Below, in pieces: positions 31,055-41,886 of a stretch of DNA of 64,000 bases (position 1 is the first letter of the stretch; every line of letters starts with the position of its first letter). The stretch comes from Tillandsia leiboldiana (Eukaryota > Streptophyta > Magnoliopsida > Poales > Bromeliaceae): the NCBI GenBank assembly GCA_029204045.2, contig CM055066.1, forward strand, positions 14,146,484-14,210,483, read 5' to 3'. Below the pieces are notes generated by a model that saw only the letters and a program-made list of their open reading frames with translations, was not told where the DNA came from and did no database searches. A program made the position numbers and the translations under genes.

Positions 31055-31845
31055 GGAATTGCTAAACCCGGGTTTAAGGGTTATCCTAGCTATTCCCGGG
31101 TTTAGCTATTCCAACCAAAAGCTGGAATAAGGAGTGATGGGAGACCAGGCACGGAAATCGAGGGAGAGGGGAGGCTTGCTCCCGAAGCAACCCTTTCTCT
31201 CTCCTCTCTCTCTCTCTCACGGCACTTTTTTTTTTTTCCTTTCTTTTGCATACACCTAATAAAAATTAATTTTTTTATTTTTTTAAATTAGAATTTTTAA
31301 ATTTTAAAAAATATTTAAATTTATAAATTTTAAAATTTAAAATTTTTTATTTTATAAATTTTAATTTTTTTAAAATTATTTTTTAATAAATCTAAAATTT
31401 TTATTTTATTTCAATTTTGTAAAAAATAATTATTAATTTTAAATTATTAAAATTTATACAATTATTTCATAAATTTTTTAAAATTTATATAAATTTAAAA
31501 ATTAAAATTTTTACTCCCACTTAAAATTTAAAAATTAATTTTTATTTACTCACACTTAAAATTTTTACTCCCACTTAAACTTTAATTTAAAGGGCAAAAT
31601 AGTCAAAACACATATTTATTCCCTCTCAATTCATCTTGTTCCTCTATACCCAACCAAACATAATTTTTTCTTATTCCTCTTATTCTTCTTATTCCTATAT
31701 AATTTACCAAACACAATTTTCTTTATCCCCGGTATAACTCAACTATCCAACCAAACACAAATTTACATTAGTTCTTGCTTATCCCATAACTTATACCTAT
31801 CCCCGGTATAACTAAACTTTTCTTATCTCCGAACCAAACGCAGCC
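30943..31845. mobile_element. PIF/Harbinger (Tourist-like) MITE, about 0.9 kb
   Basis: The terminal sequences GCCCCCCGTTTGGTAACG (left) and, inverted, GGCTGCGTTTGGTTCGG (right) form imperfect terminal inverted repeats of the GTTTGGT type. They are flanked by TTA on both sides (30940-30942 and 31846-31848), the duplication size and sequence of PIF/Harbinger. The interior is AT-rich, lacks a transposase frame, and has a GGGGATAAGG/CCTTATCCCC inverted repeat near its left end, two CCCCGGTATAACT copies near its right end and a 36-G run. Confidence 0.75.
31018..31053. repeat. Poly(dG) run of 36
   Basis: An uninterrupted G tract lies inside the MITE. Its length may be unstable in the genome or inexact in the assembly. 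A second homopolymer, 21 C, lies at 46769-46789. Confidence 0.9.
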
Positions 31846-31848
31846 TTA

Positions 31849-32254
31849 AAATTTTATATCATTCAGATACCCAAGCAATGAAAATGAAAGCTAACAACAA
31901 TCTGTTAAAATATTTAGTCGGCGGGACTTTCGGTGACAAAAAATGGTTTAAAACTAAAAACTTAAGATAAATTACCACAAATTAACTTTAATTGAATTTT
32001 TCCATCAAATTTGAACGCAAAATGGACATTCAAAAGGGCTCTAATTGGACATATTAGATCAGAAAAAAATTAAGCCATAAGTTGCAATTTGGTTGGGGAG
32101 CCTATTCTTCGAGTGAAGAGAGAAAAGTGTTCTCTTTTTCTCTCTAGCTCACACTCTCCCTTTCTCTTTAACACCTCACTCTCCCTCTCTCTTGTAATCT
32201 CTCCATCAAAGAGGAGAGTTTGGAGGAGATCAAGCTTGGAGATAGTGAGTGTCA
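31849..32254. other. Non-coding, pyrimidine-rich
   Basis: It holds a CTCTCTTT-rich stretch (32125-32205) but no clear gene or element boundary. LTR F starts at its right edge. Confidence 0.4.
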
Positions 32255-33600
32255 TGTCTCAAGTCAGGTAGGAATCCCGGCTCGCCAATAGATTCGCCAC
32301 CTATATGGAAAAATTCCTTATAGGCGAAACGTCTAACTTGCAAAAGATAGTATCTACCAGTACTAAACAAATATATCATAGCCGAAATAAACTGCTATAA
32401 CTAAAATATAATCCACTATACATCTGATACAATATCCACAAATACAAAAACATCTCCCAAAATGCGGAAAAGTAAATACAATGCAGAAGTCAGACTGTAT
32501 AGGACTACTATCCAAAACCAGGTACAGGGAACTGCTCTAATCCACTAAGTACTTGGGTAGGGAACTAGATCACAACTTTTTTATCTCGATCAAGCGAAGC
32601 AACTGGTGCAGGAATATGGGCAAATGCCTCTGCAAGAAGGGTACTAACAGTGGTTGTGAGAACTACATAAATAAAGTAGTCCTCAATGGGTGCTGTCACC
32701 AAGACCAACGATCTACCCACTAAGTCTACTAGAGGTATAAATAACTATACTGCTAAACAATAGAAAAGGTAAAAGTTGAAAGAAAAACTACAGCTACTAT
32801 GACTCTATCTACTATATTCAAGAAATAGTGGGGATATGTAAATGCATATACTCTCACAAAATGCTCAAGATCCACTCAATCTCACTGACTGCCGCATTGG
32901 GTCTAGTCAAACCTGCTCTCGCCTACTACCATTACATCCACGGAGGACTGAAATTACGTAGGTCGCCCAACTCGGGCTGCATCGACATCACACAAAAGGC
33001 CAAACTCCGGAGCGACACTCGGGAGGGGCGACCCCAACCGAGGAAAGCGCATCTCAGTCAAGCTCAATATGACTCATGAAGGCTATAATCCAAATCTAAC
33101 GATCAACCAGATCGACAACTTACTCAAACACGTGCCCACGGTACGAACCAGAGAATACTCAATGGTCCGGGACCATCATCACCCTATATGGCTCCTAATA
33201 CTAAAACTCAGCCTATTAACTGCTACAAAAATCCACTCGTCCCCTAACATGAGCGTAAATGCACTTTACACTAGCCCGACTACTCTCAACCCTCTACCCA
33301 GGGCGGGAACACAACTAAAATAGTTAAAAACACATAACGAAACATATAATTGACCGGGTATCATAATGTAGGTTAAAACGTTAATTTAATAAGTTTTCTA
33401 ATGTCAAAGATGCCTAATCTCATACTAAAAGATGTTCAGGGTCTCAATTATAATTTTATCTAATTTTATAGGCTATTTAGATTTTATTGAAAAATCATAA
33501 TATTTAATCTAGTGTGCTGGGCGTCTAAATAAATAGAGATAATAGGGAACTCATCCATTTTGGTGAAAACGACCCACCTGAAATGCTAATCCAACTACAA
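32255..33600 (-). repeat. LTR remnant F (minus strand)
   Basis: TGTCTCAAGTCAGGTAGG, then CCCGGCTCGCCAATAGATTC, corresponds to the TGTCACGCCCC...CGCCAACAGATCC end of related LTRs. The hairpin 2 equivalent (GAACTAC 32660-32666, GTAGTCC 32676-32682) and the CCCACTAAGTCTACTAGAGG segment are present. Similarity to LTR C persists to the ACCCACCTG segment near 33570; the rest of the LTR is missing or unrecognisable. It is strongly diverged and therefore old. Confidence 0.7.
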
Positions 33601-34750
33601 AAGAAATCCATACGGCACAGTAAAGCCCTTTATTAGGAAGTCGGAGTAGAGCCTTAGCTCGAACTGGCAGCTCACTGTTAGGGCCAAAATGTGGCTTGCG
33701 CGCGATCAGTCCCTGGGTGACCCTCCTGAGGTGTCGAAGTGCGCCGCGTGCCAACAATCAAGCGATCGGGCCAAGGAGGGATCTGCTCGGCCGGGTTTTC
33801 CTCTGGTAACTCTCGCATTCGATCGACTTTGAGGAGCCGAATCGAGATGCGGACGCAGAGGGAAGCTCTTCTCTGCTGACTTCTCGCGACCGCTCGGCCT
33901 AGGATAGCCGAAGCGGGGTATGGAGGTAGAGAGGGATTGCCGGTTTCGACTTAGAGTAGCCGAACCGGATATGAGATAAATAAACACGAGGAGCTAAGGA
34001 GCCGATCGTGGGTAGAAGAGACAATAAATGACACGGTTAATGAGCCAATTATGGAATTATATTGCAAGAAGAGAGGATATAAATAGAAAAAAGGGATAGA
34101 AGGATTAAAATTAAGCATACTCCTAGGAAAGCAGTAAAAAAAAGTGGTAAAAGTTAAGTTACCCTACTCCTAGATAAGAAGAAATGCTGGGGTGATATCG
34201 GGCTTACGAGATTGCCGGACCCTTTTTCTTTCGATGGTTCGGGTATTTATACACATCCTGAACCATATTATTAGATGCCGATTTGAATTATCGGCGTAAA
34301 TTGGGGGAAGTTATAGGCAATTCAGCAACCACTTCCTTTTGAGCCGAATGCCTTTAATTAGGATAGTAGTCATGTAACAACACTGTATTTATTATTTTTC
34401 CCTATTATCGACTTCTGATTTCAAGCTAGTTTTAGGCGGAAAATTCTTAGCGTTGGTTATTCTGGAATTTTGGGTTGCGATTGCCGTATCGCAATAGAAC
34501 TCGTTAAACGGAGAACGACGATTCGATCGGATCGGAAATCCGACTTATGGATCTTCCGGAAAGTAGTTTTCAATGATAGCGGGTCCGAAAAGGTAAGTTC
34601 GGACAACCTTGGAAACCCGTTATGTGAGGTTGGTGCATCGGGATCCGTGCTAGCGGTTACGGGACGTTTCGGAGGATCGGCACGCTTATCGAGGAAGTCT
34701 GTTAAAAAATCTCTTTTGTCTTTAAATATCGAATATTGGGGCTTTCGTAC
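33601..34750. other. Unresolved, possibly a fragment of another LTR
   Basis: TATTTATA at 34247-34254 reads as TATAAATA on the minus strand, and TGTTAGGGCC near 33676 could be an LTR end in that orientation. I find no PBS, polypurine tract or second copy to prove it. No frame carries a recognisable domain. Confidence 0.3.
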
Positions 34751-37524
34751 GTAAAAAAAATTTAAATTAAATAAATAAATCCCAATTTACCGGATAACCC
34801 TAATTCCAAAAGATCGCATCTTCTTCCTTTTTCCTCGTTGTGCGTGCCGAAGATCGAGACCGGAAGCGTTGCCAATACCGGGGAGCGGATCCAGAAACAC
34901 CACCGTCTGCGGAGATCGGGATCGCGTTGTCTTTTTCGTCGGAGCAAGGTTAGCGATCGTTAGTTCTCTTTTGTCGTTTTGATCATTTGTTCGTTCGATG
35001 GTTTCGTTCGTTGGTTTTGTTTGTTAACTTGATCGTTGGCTTTCGTTCGTCGGGTTGATCGTTAGTTAGCACTTTTAGTCTTCGTTTTGTGGATCTCGTC
35101 TCTCAGTTATCGGTAAATTAGTTTTGCGTTTAGGGTTTCGTTCTTGGATGACGTTCGTGGAGGTTTTGGTTGTTTTTGGTTCGTTGTATTGAGTTTTTGG
35201 GGTTTCGGCGGGATTGGTTAACGATAGTCGACGTGGCTCCACCGCTGCTCGATGCCCTAGCCGAGCTGCCGCCGCTCGATGCCCTAGCCGAGCCGCCGCC
35301 GCTCGATGCCCTAGCCGAGCCGCTGGCATCGCCGCGCGCTGCCACCACAGGCCGGCCGCCGCAGAGGCGCTGCGGCCCGCGTGCAGCCAGGCGCGCTGCC
35401 GTCCGCGCGCAGCCAGGCGCACCTGACGTGCAGCTCTTGTGCTGTTAGGGCACGCCGCTCAGGGCCGCACCCTGCCAGGCCGACGCCGCGCGGTGCTGCT
35501 GCACGCTCGTGCCGCGCCCTGCCAGGCCGCCGCCACTGGATGCCCTAGCCGCCACCGTCGGATGCCAGGCCACCGCCGCTGGATGCCCTAGCCGCCGCCG
35601 CCGGATGTCAGGCCGCCGTCCGCGCGCCGCACTGTTGTCAGGCCGCCGCCGCCACTCAGCGCTGATAGTACTTGCTGCCTCCACCGTCGCCGTCGCCGAT
35701 GAGGATTTTGCACAGTTTTTGGGTTGACGAAGTGTTTTCGTTTTCCGACAGATAACCCTCCGCTTGGTCGTTTTCCGATGCTGGCTTCGTCAAGGCAACG
35801 ATAGGAGCCCGGTTTTCCGTCCATTGCCTCGTCGACAGTTGGATCGCGTCGGAGGTACGGTTTTGCGACCGGAGAGATTTTTGGACGCAGAGTTTTCATC
35901 GGCTTGTTGTTTTGGGATAACGGGGTGCCATTTTTAAGTCCGGTCTTTTGTTTCACCACCGAAATTTTATTAGTTATTCTCGGTACACCTGTAGAATCCC
36001 CTTTTTCGGTAATTTTGGGTTTTTACACGATTTTCCTATCATTCGAGTGTTTTCGATTTCCGGGTGGCCGGTTGTCGCGGTATGAGGTCCGGTGGACTGT
36101 TGTCCATATCCGAACAATGGTAAAATTGTTCGGGGAATTATTTTGATCGGATTATTATCGGTGCGACGATAAGGACACCGAAGGCAGTTCCGGTTTTGAG
36201 ATAGAAGGGATTTTCGGTACAGTTGTCGGGACCACTGAATTTTGCCGGTTAGGGTAAGATGTTGATTTGTTTTATTTGGATATTTTATTAGGGTCGCGTA
36301 AGGTTTCGAATGCTTCGGAGGGTTGCGGATGTGGTCGTTTATCTCCGTTTCAGGTGGGTACCCTTATCCGAGGAAGGGGATGCCGTCGGTTGGCTCCCAT
36401 CCGATCCTCCCATTTTTCTTTTACTATCATTATTAATGGGTTTCTAATAACTGAGTATGATAGAACTAGTCTGTATGGTACACCAAGAGTTAAAGAAAGG
36501 TTGACTAACCTCGGGTTACTTACTGTTACTTATGCTACATCGGAGCGGCTGAGTGTTGTAGGTGGCTTACAGCACAGGTTTGGTGATTTACATGCTCTGG
36601 GCGCTTGCACGCACACCAGCGGTTTGGCCACCATGTCGGTGTACTTTTCCGGAGAGGTGGTCTGACTAGACCTGTGAACCCCACGCGGCTATGTGCGTGG
36701 GGGCCCCCTTGCGGTTATTTGCGGAGCTGCATTCATGCAGTGGGGGGTTACTTTGCACCAGGTTTCGAGTAGTTACTGTCCTTTTTGCCTGAGGTCTTCG
36801 GACCGACATGGCGGCATCGTGCTTGGGTTCCCAGGAGAGATACGATTGGTAGCAGGATGGGGTCGTGGATGCTCAGGGTTATGGTTCGGTTTATTATTAT
36901 TATTTCTTGTACCTTTCTAGCATTATTTTGTAGCCTTGCTTGTCTTACTCTTCACGTCACTGACTCCCACTGTGTGACAGGTTCAGTCAGGGGTGGGGTC
37001 CGGGACGGCGGTGTGGTTGCGACTAGAGAGTATTAGCCAAATCTTCTGGCTGGTGATACCTTTCCTTCTCTTTATTTGATTGTTTCAGTTGGTTAGTTAT
37101 TTCGCATGAGGTTTAGTATTGTGGATGATGTGGATGTTGAGACGGTTGTATGACTTGTGTTGGATAGCTGTATGGTAGGACTTTTTATTATGCTTTCCGA
37201 ATTTGGCTTTCAAAAATAAAAAGGGTTGCGAAAAGTATTTCAAAATCGAGTGTTGGTTAGGCACGACCTTTAAAACCGTGGATTTATCCTTTCCAATTTA
37301 TATCATGCTAAACTAATGTTGTTTTATAACATAAGCATTCTCTACCTTACTCTTGATTATTGTGGCTAAAGTATAGTCTTGGTAGCTACGCCGTACATAC
37401 GTAAGTGAGACCTTGTTGTCATACAGAAAGAACTGGGGGTCTGTGCACGTGCCTCGCGGGAGCCAAATTCAAAAAAAGAATTGTACTGTATTTTTCGCTG
37501 TTTATCTACTCCCGGGGCGTGGCA
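34751..37524 (+). repeat. LTR G, 3' portion (5' boundary not found)
   Basis: The right end CTCCCGGGGCGTGGCA, followed 8 nt later by a tRNA-iMet PBS, marks an LTR end. Upstream there is a GC-rich minisatellite (35247-35327), a hairpin (36679-36702: CCCCACGC/GCGTGGGG with an 8-nt loop) and T-rich leader DNA. Short frames such as 35170-35448 follow the minisatellite and are not credible genes. Confidence 0.6.
35247..35327. repeat. 27-bp minisatellite, three copies
   Basis: GCTCGATGCCCTAGCCGAG starts at 35247, 35274 and 35301. Two further partial GATGCCCTAGCCG copies lie near 35539 and 35582. In one frame it reads as a nine-residue repeat (LDALAEPPP), but the surrounding frame is short and unconserved. 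Confidence 0.85.
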
Positions 37525-37532
37525 GATTAAGA

Positions 37533-37544
37533 TGGTATCAGAGC
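37533..37544 (+). other. Primer-binding site of element G
   Basis: TGGTATCAGAGC lies 8 nt after the GGGGCGTGGCA end of LTR G. This proves that what follows is internal DNA of a + strand element. Confidence 0.9.
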
Positions 37545-37749
37545 AAAAAAAACGACTTTAACTACGGTACTTAATATCCAACATCCACTTAATGAAATAT
37601 CACATGCGGCTGACCTATGAAATAACCAAAGGCTTAGGTGCGTATGAGTGCGAGTGTTGGGGGGGAAAAATCTTTGTTTGGTCTTACAACACGGTTCCTT
37701 TGTCGGTTAAGTCTAGGCTTGACTCGGTTTTTATGTATGCTTTGAGACT

Positions 37750-38094
37750 ATGGCTCGGACTAGGTCGTCAACAGATGACGCAGGAGCAGATGGGACGGCT
37801 TCGACAGCTGCCGAGAATCGGATACTTCGACATCAGTTACGGGATATGGCCTGGCAGCTAGCGGCAGTCACAGAACGAGTGTACCAGATAACCCAGCAAC
37901 CAGCTACGCTAGCAACGGTCACACATGCTCCTCCATCAGAGCCGACTGCACCTACGGCTGAACCGCCGGTAGCAGGTGGTGAGGCTGTGGCCGCCCCATC
38001 TCAGACCACGACAACAGAGGCACCGCAGGTTCGGGCGACGGTACCCTCGGTAGCTCCATCGCCAGTGGCTTCGGGACCTACGCCGGGGGCCGCT
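37750..38094 (+). pseudogene. N-terminal gag fragment of element G, truncated by element H
   Basis: The frame opens MARTRSSTDDAGADG about 200 nt after the PBS, the usual place for gag. It continues through a QLRDMAWQLAAVTERVYQ helix-like segment and a Pro/Ala/Thr-rich linker. It loses homologous sequence at about residue 115, where LTR H begins (38095); the last few residues of the frame are LTR H DNA. The gag core, knuckles and all of pol are absent, so it is non-functional. Confidence 0.7.
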
Positions 38095-41065
38095 TGTCAC
38101 GGCGCGGGGTCGAAACTGTGACCCGAACTCGCCAACAGATCCGCCGCCCATACGGTGAACCCCGTATAAACGAAGCGTATAACCTGCAAAAAGAATGATA
38201 CTATAGCTATACAGATATCAGAGATGGAAAGTAAACTACTGTAAAACAAAAATCCAATCACTATACAACTGGAAATAAAGATACAATATCCATCTCCCAA
38301 AAATGATCAAATACAAAATCCTCTGATACAGAAACTCAGAACTCAACAGGGAGGTAAACAGAAATGATACATCAGTGTACAGGCTCTCAGTACAAGTCAG
38401 ATCCTCACAATACAATAGTCTCTCAAAAGTGGAAATAAAACTAATCTACTGACTGTACTACAAATCTCCAAAAAGGGGGGCCACCGCTATACTCCAAAGA
38501 CGGGTAGGGAACTAGCTCGCGACTCCCTCGCCTCGGTCGGAAGGATCAGCAACAGGAGCAACAGGAACTGGAGAAGGGGTCCCTGGGGAAAAATACACCA
38601 CAGCGGGTGTGAGAACTACATCCCACAGTAGTTCTCAGTGGGTACCGCAACCAAACCCGACGGTCTGCCCACTAAGTCTACTAGAGGCATAAAGTAACAA
38701 ATGTAATACTGAAAGGGAAGAGCTGGAAAATAACTCTACAGCTACTATGCCTCTATCTAAATGCTCAAGAAGTGGAACAGATGGAACATGATGCATCTAC
38801 TAACTCTCAAATACAGTCACCCAATCTACACTGACTGCCACATAGGGTCCAGTCAAACCTGCGCCCACCTACTGCTGCACATCCATAAGAGGACGAGTCT
38901 ACCGTATGGTGTCCGTGACTGCCAAAACTGGCCCAGCAAGAGGGACTGCGTCGACAAGTCGCGTTAGCAAAGTAACAGGCCCAACTCCGGAGTGGCAATC
39001 GAGGGGCGCGACCCCACCGAGGAAAGTATCCGCGCATCTCTGTCGAGCTCAATATGGCTCATGCAGGCTATAGTCCAATCCACGATCAACAAGATCGACA
39101 ATACCCGAATCACCTCTCTAACTCACTAACAAGGAACACTCGAACAGCTAGGACCGCTGTCAACCCAACGGCTCCTAGAAAGAATATCAACTCAACATGC
39201 AACTCACTAGCCGGGTATACTCCACAACCGGCAAAAATGAAGGGTCCAAGAACCCCGAAAGACTAGAACCTACAACCAAAATCAAACAAGAACAGGCTCT
39301 AGGCATAGCCCCTCGTTGTTCTCGACCCAGAGAAAAGGCAGCCCTTAGAACCCAGACCACTCGAATCATCTCGAGTGGGAAAGTTTATAGGAAGAAGGTG
39401 ACATTTATTACTGAAAGCCATTTTTCACTCAAACCCACGCGGGGTGAGGACTAAAATAGTTTCTTTTCGAAAGCCATCTTGATTTAAGAAAAATCTATTT
39501 TTAATGATTTTTAGTTCTTTTTAGAAAAACAGTTTAAAACAAGTTTTATATCCAAACCTCGAAGGGCTAATGCCTTCGCCCAATCAAACAAGAACAGACT
39601 CCGGCGACCCTACGATGCTTGGAAGAAAACATTGGTTGACTAAAATCATGTGTGTGTCCAAAAAGGTTCTGGGTTCAAGGTCCTGCTATCACTGGTACAC
39701 TACTGCCACTAACACAGTGGCGACAAGGAAACAAAACATCCCGGGACCACCGTTCACCCAAACGGCTCCCACCACAAATAAAAGACCAACTACATCTACC
39801 AGACTCCACTCTACTCCCAAGCACGAGTGTAACATGCATCCCACACTAAAAGGAAATCCCGACACTCGGCCCACTACCCGGGCGAGGATAACACTATGTC
39901 CAGGAATAAATATAACATGTGGATGTCTAAAACATAAATAAACCTAGCCCAAGTGTGGATTTTCTACTGGTCTGGTTACACATGCAACATATGACGGGGT
40001 GCTAGGTCAAGTTCCAATAATAGCAGTTAATTTAACTAAAGCAGGATCAGGGAAACATGAATCAACAGGATATCGACAATAATACAGGAAAGATGGCATC
40101 TCTCTCTCTAACATGCAATCTAATCCATCTCATGGCATGTATGTTCCCTATATAATAGAATTAGTAGATAGTCCATTGTTTTTGGAGGCGAAGCAACCCA
40201 CTTGGAAAAATGCGCGCTCCACAACAGAAATAACTTCCTCACAGTCCAACACTCCGCAAGACACCCAAAATCTGCGAATTACAGCAAAAAGTACGACATA
40301 CAGCATCAAGATAGCAGTTCCAAAAGCAGTAATGTTGTTTGCCACAACCAGCACAGAAATCGAGGAATTTCACCTCTGTCTAGTCCTCAGAAAAATCTAG
40401 AAAAATCACCGCTGCGATCCTCGCGACGAGTAGCCTCAAATCGAGTATTTATACACCTTAATCCGACACCTGTAGGCCAAGATAAAATTAGAACATCGCG
40501 GTATGTTAACTCCCTCCTAATCACAAGCCTGCAGCAAAACAGTCCCCAAAAAGCTTAATTATCACCTGCGAGATAAATTCCATAAATTCTGATAAAAATA
40601 CCACGGCGATCCGCGCGAAGCGTAAATATCAATCGAGTCCTTAATCGTCGAATTCCGATGCTCGAATGCAGAGATAAAAATCCATCAAGCCTCCGCTGTC
40701 CAGAAAACCACAAACAGGAAAGGGGGTTCAAAAATGCCTCGAAAACCATGCCAAAATTCCAAAACAAGATGAAGTAATCAATAAGGTAATCGAAGGCGTA
40801 CCTCTCATGATCGCGCTGCTATAAAAATCGGCTCAAAATACCATCGGAGTAATCCAGGGTACCTCTCTGACCAAAAAGTGACGGTGGAAGCCAAAATCCA
40901 AGAAACGTCGCAGTGCGCCGCGTCGTAGAAAGCGCGGATGTCGAGGCCTCCAAAAAATCTAAAAATCCCTCAGTAGATAGAGCACAAGATGAAGAGCAAC
41001 CTCTCTTCAAAGCTCAGGCACAGATGGGCTCGGGAAAGGGCTCAAAATCGTGGCCCAAGAGGAGC

Positions 41066-41072
41066 TTATATA
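41066..41072 (-). promoter_or_regulatory. TATA box of LTR H
   Basis: On the minus strand GGGCTATATAAG occupies the place of GGGCCTATAAATAG in LTR K. Exactly 44 nt separate it from the upstream palindrome, the same distance as in K. Confidence 0.7.
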
Positions 41073-41232
41073 GCCCAAACCAAACAAATCAGAAAATTCC
41101 CTCCATGTCCCCACATTCGGGCGCCCGAATCTTTCGGGCTGCTACAGTGCCGCGAAAATGTACCCAAAACCATCTAAGCCAGAATCTACCCTGGAGCGCC
41201 ACGTGTCCCCGAACAGCAAACAACAAACTGAG

Positions 41233-41518
41233 CCAATCCCGGCGTGCCACGTGGCACGCCGCACAGCGCACAGCGGCGCCAGCCGCTGCGGTCGTGCCAC
41301 GTGGCGCCGACCGCGCCTGCCCGCGCACGTCGCCCGGCTGACCCGGGTGTACGGCCACCTGCCCGCCGTACGGCCACCTGCCCGTCGTCGCCGCGTGGAC
41401 CGCGCGCACGTGAACCGACCTATCCGGAGATGCCACGTGTCTACCCTCCGGTCCACCGTACACCGGCGCTTCTCCCGTGGACCGCTCCTGCTGCGCCGGC
41501 CAACCGAGAGCCGCCACG
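41233..41518 (+). promoter_or_regulatory. ERSE-like array in LTR H
   Basis: An exact CCAAT-N9-CCACG lies at 41233-41251. One-mismatch copies lie at 41419-41437 (CCTAT) and 41500-41518 (CCAAC), each with the GCCACGTG box. Other CACGTG boxes (41198 and 41296) have lost the CCAAT half. All lie upstream of the minus-strand TATA. Confidence 0.65.
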
Positions 41519-41874
41519 TGTCCCACGCCCGGGTGCACGCTTCCGCGGTGGACCGAGCGGCTGCGCCTGCCGCCGCCGCCGGTGCAACTCCGGCCGCCGG
41601 AATAGTTCCACCACACCTCAAAATCCGTGTTTTGGCGATCGGGCTCCGAAAAATACAAATAAATAGTCCATTTTCATCATTTTCGTGCGCTGAATCCAAA
41701 TCCGATGTCCGTTTTGCCCAATTCCACTTCTAAAATTTTCCAAAAGCTTCCGGTTAAGAGAACTTGTCCAATTTTACACCCTGAATCTATTTCTTGGGCC
41801 CGACGCGCGCACAAACACTCCCAGCAGCCACTAATCCAACAGTAAACCCTTAAGCGGGGATTCGGGTCCTCACA

Positions 41875-41886
41875 TCCTCCCCCACT
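41875..41886 (-). other. Polypurine tract of element H
   Basis: On the minus strand AGTGGGGGAGGA immediately precedes the LTR start TGTGAGG. It nearly equals the tract of element K. Confidence 0.85.

Larger units (their letters stand above)
38095..41874 (-). repeat. 3' LTR of element H
   Basis: The LTR is 3780 bp. On the minus strand it starts TGTGAGGACCCG after a polypurine tract and ends CGCGCCGTGACA. U3 contains ERSE-like sites (41233-41518), the 12-bp palindrome (41117-41128) and a TATA box (41066-41072). The hairpin 2 arms are at 38613-38619 and 38628-38634. No genes. Confidence 0.88.

Noticed and set aside
33601..34750. A second LTR family with TATAAATA on the minus strand
   Set aside because: No paired LTR, PBS, polypurine tract or target duplication could be found, so it was kept only as unresolved sequence.
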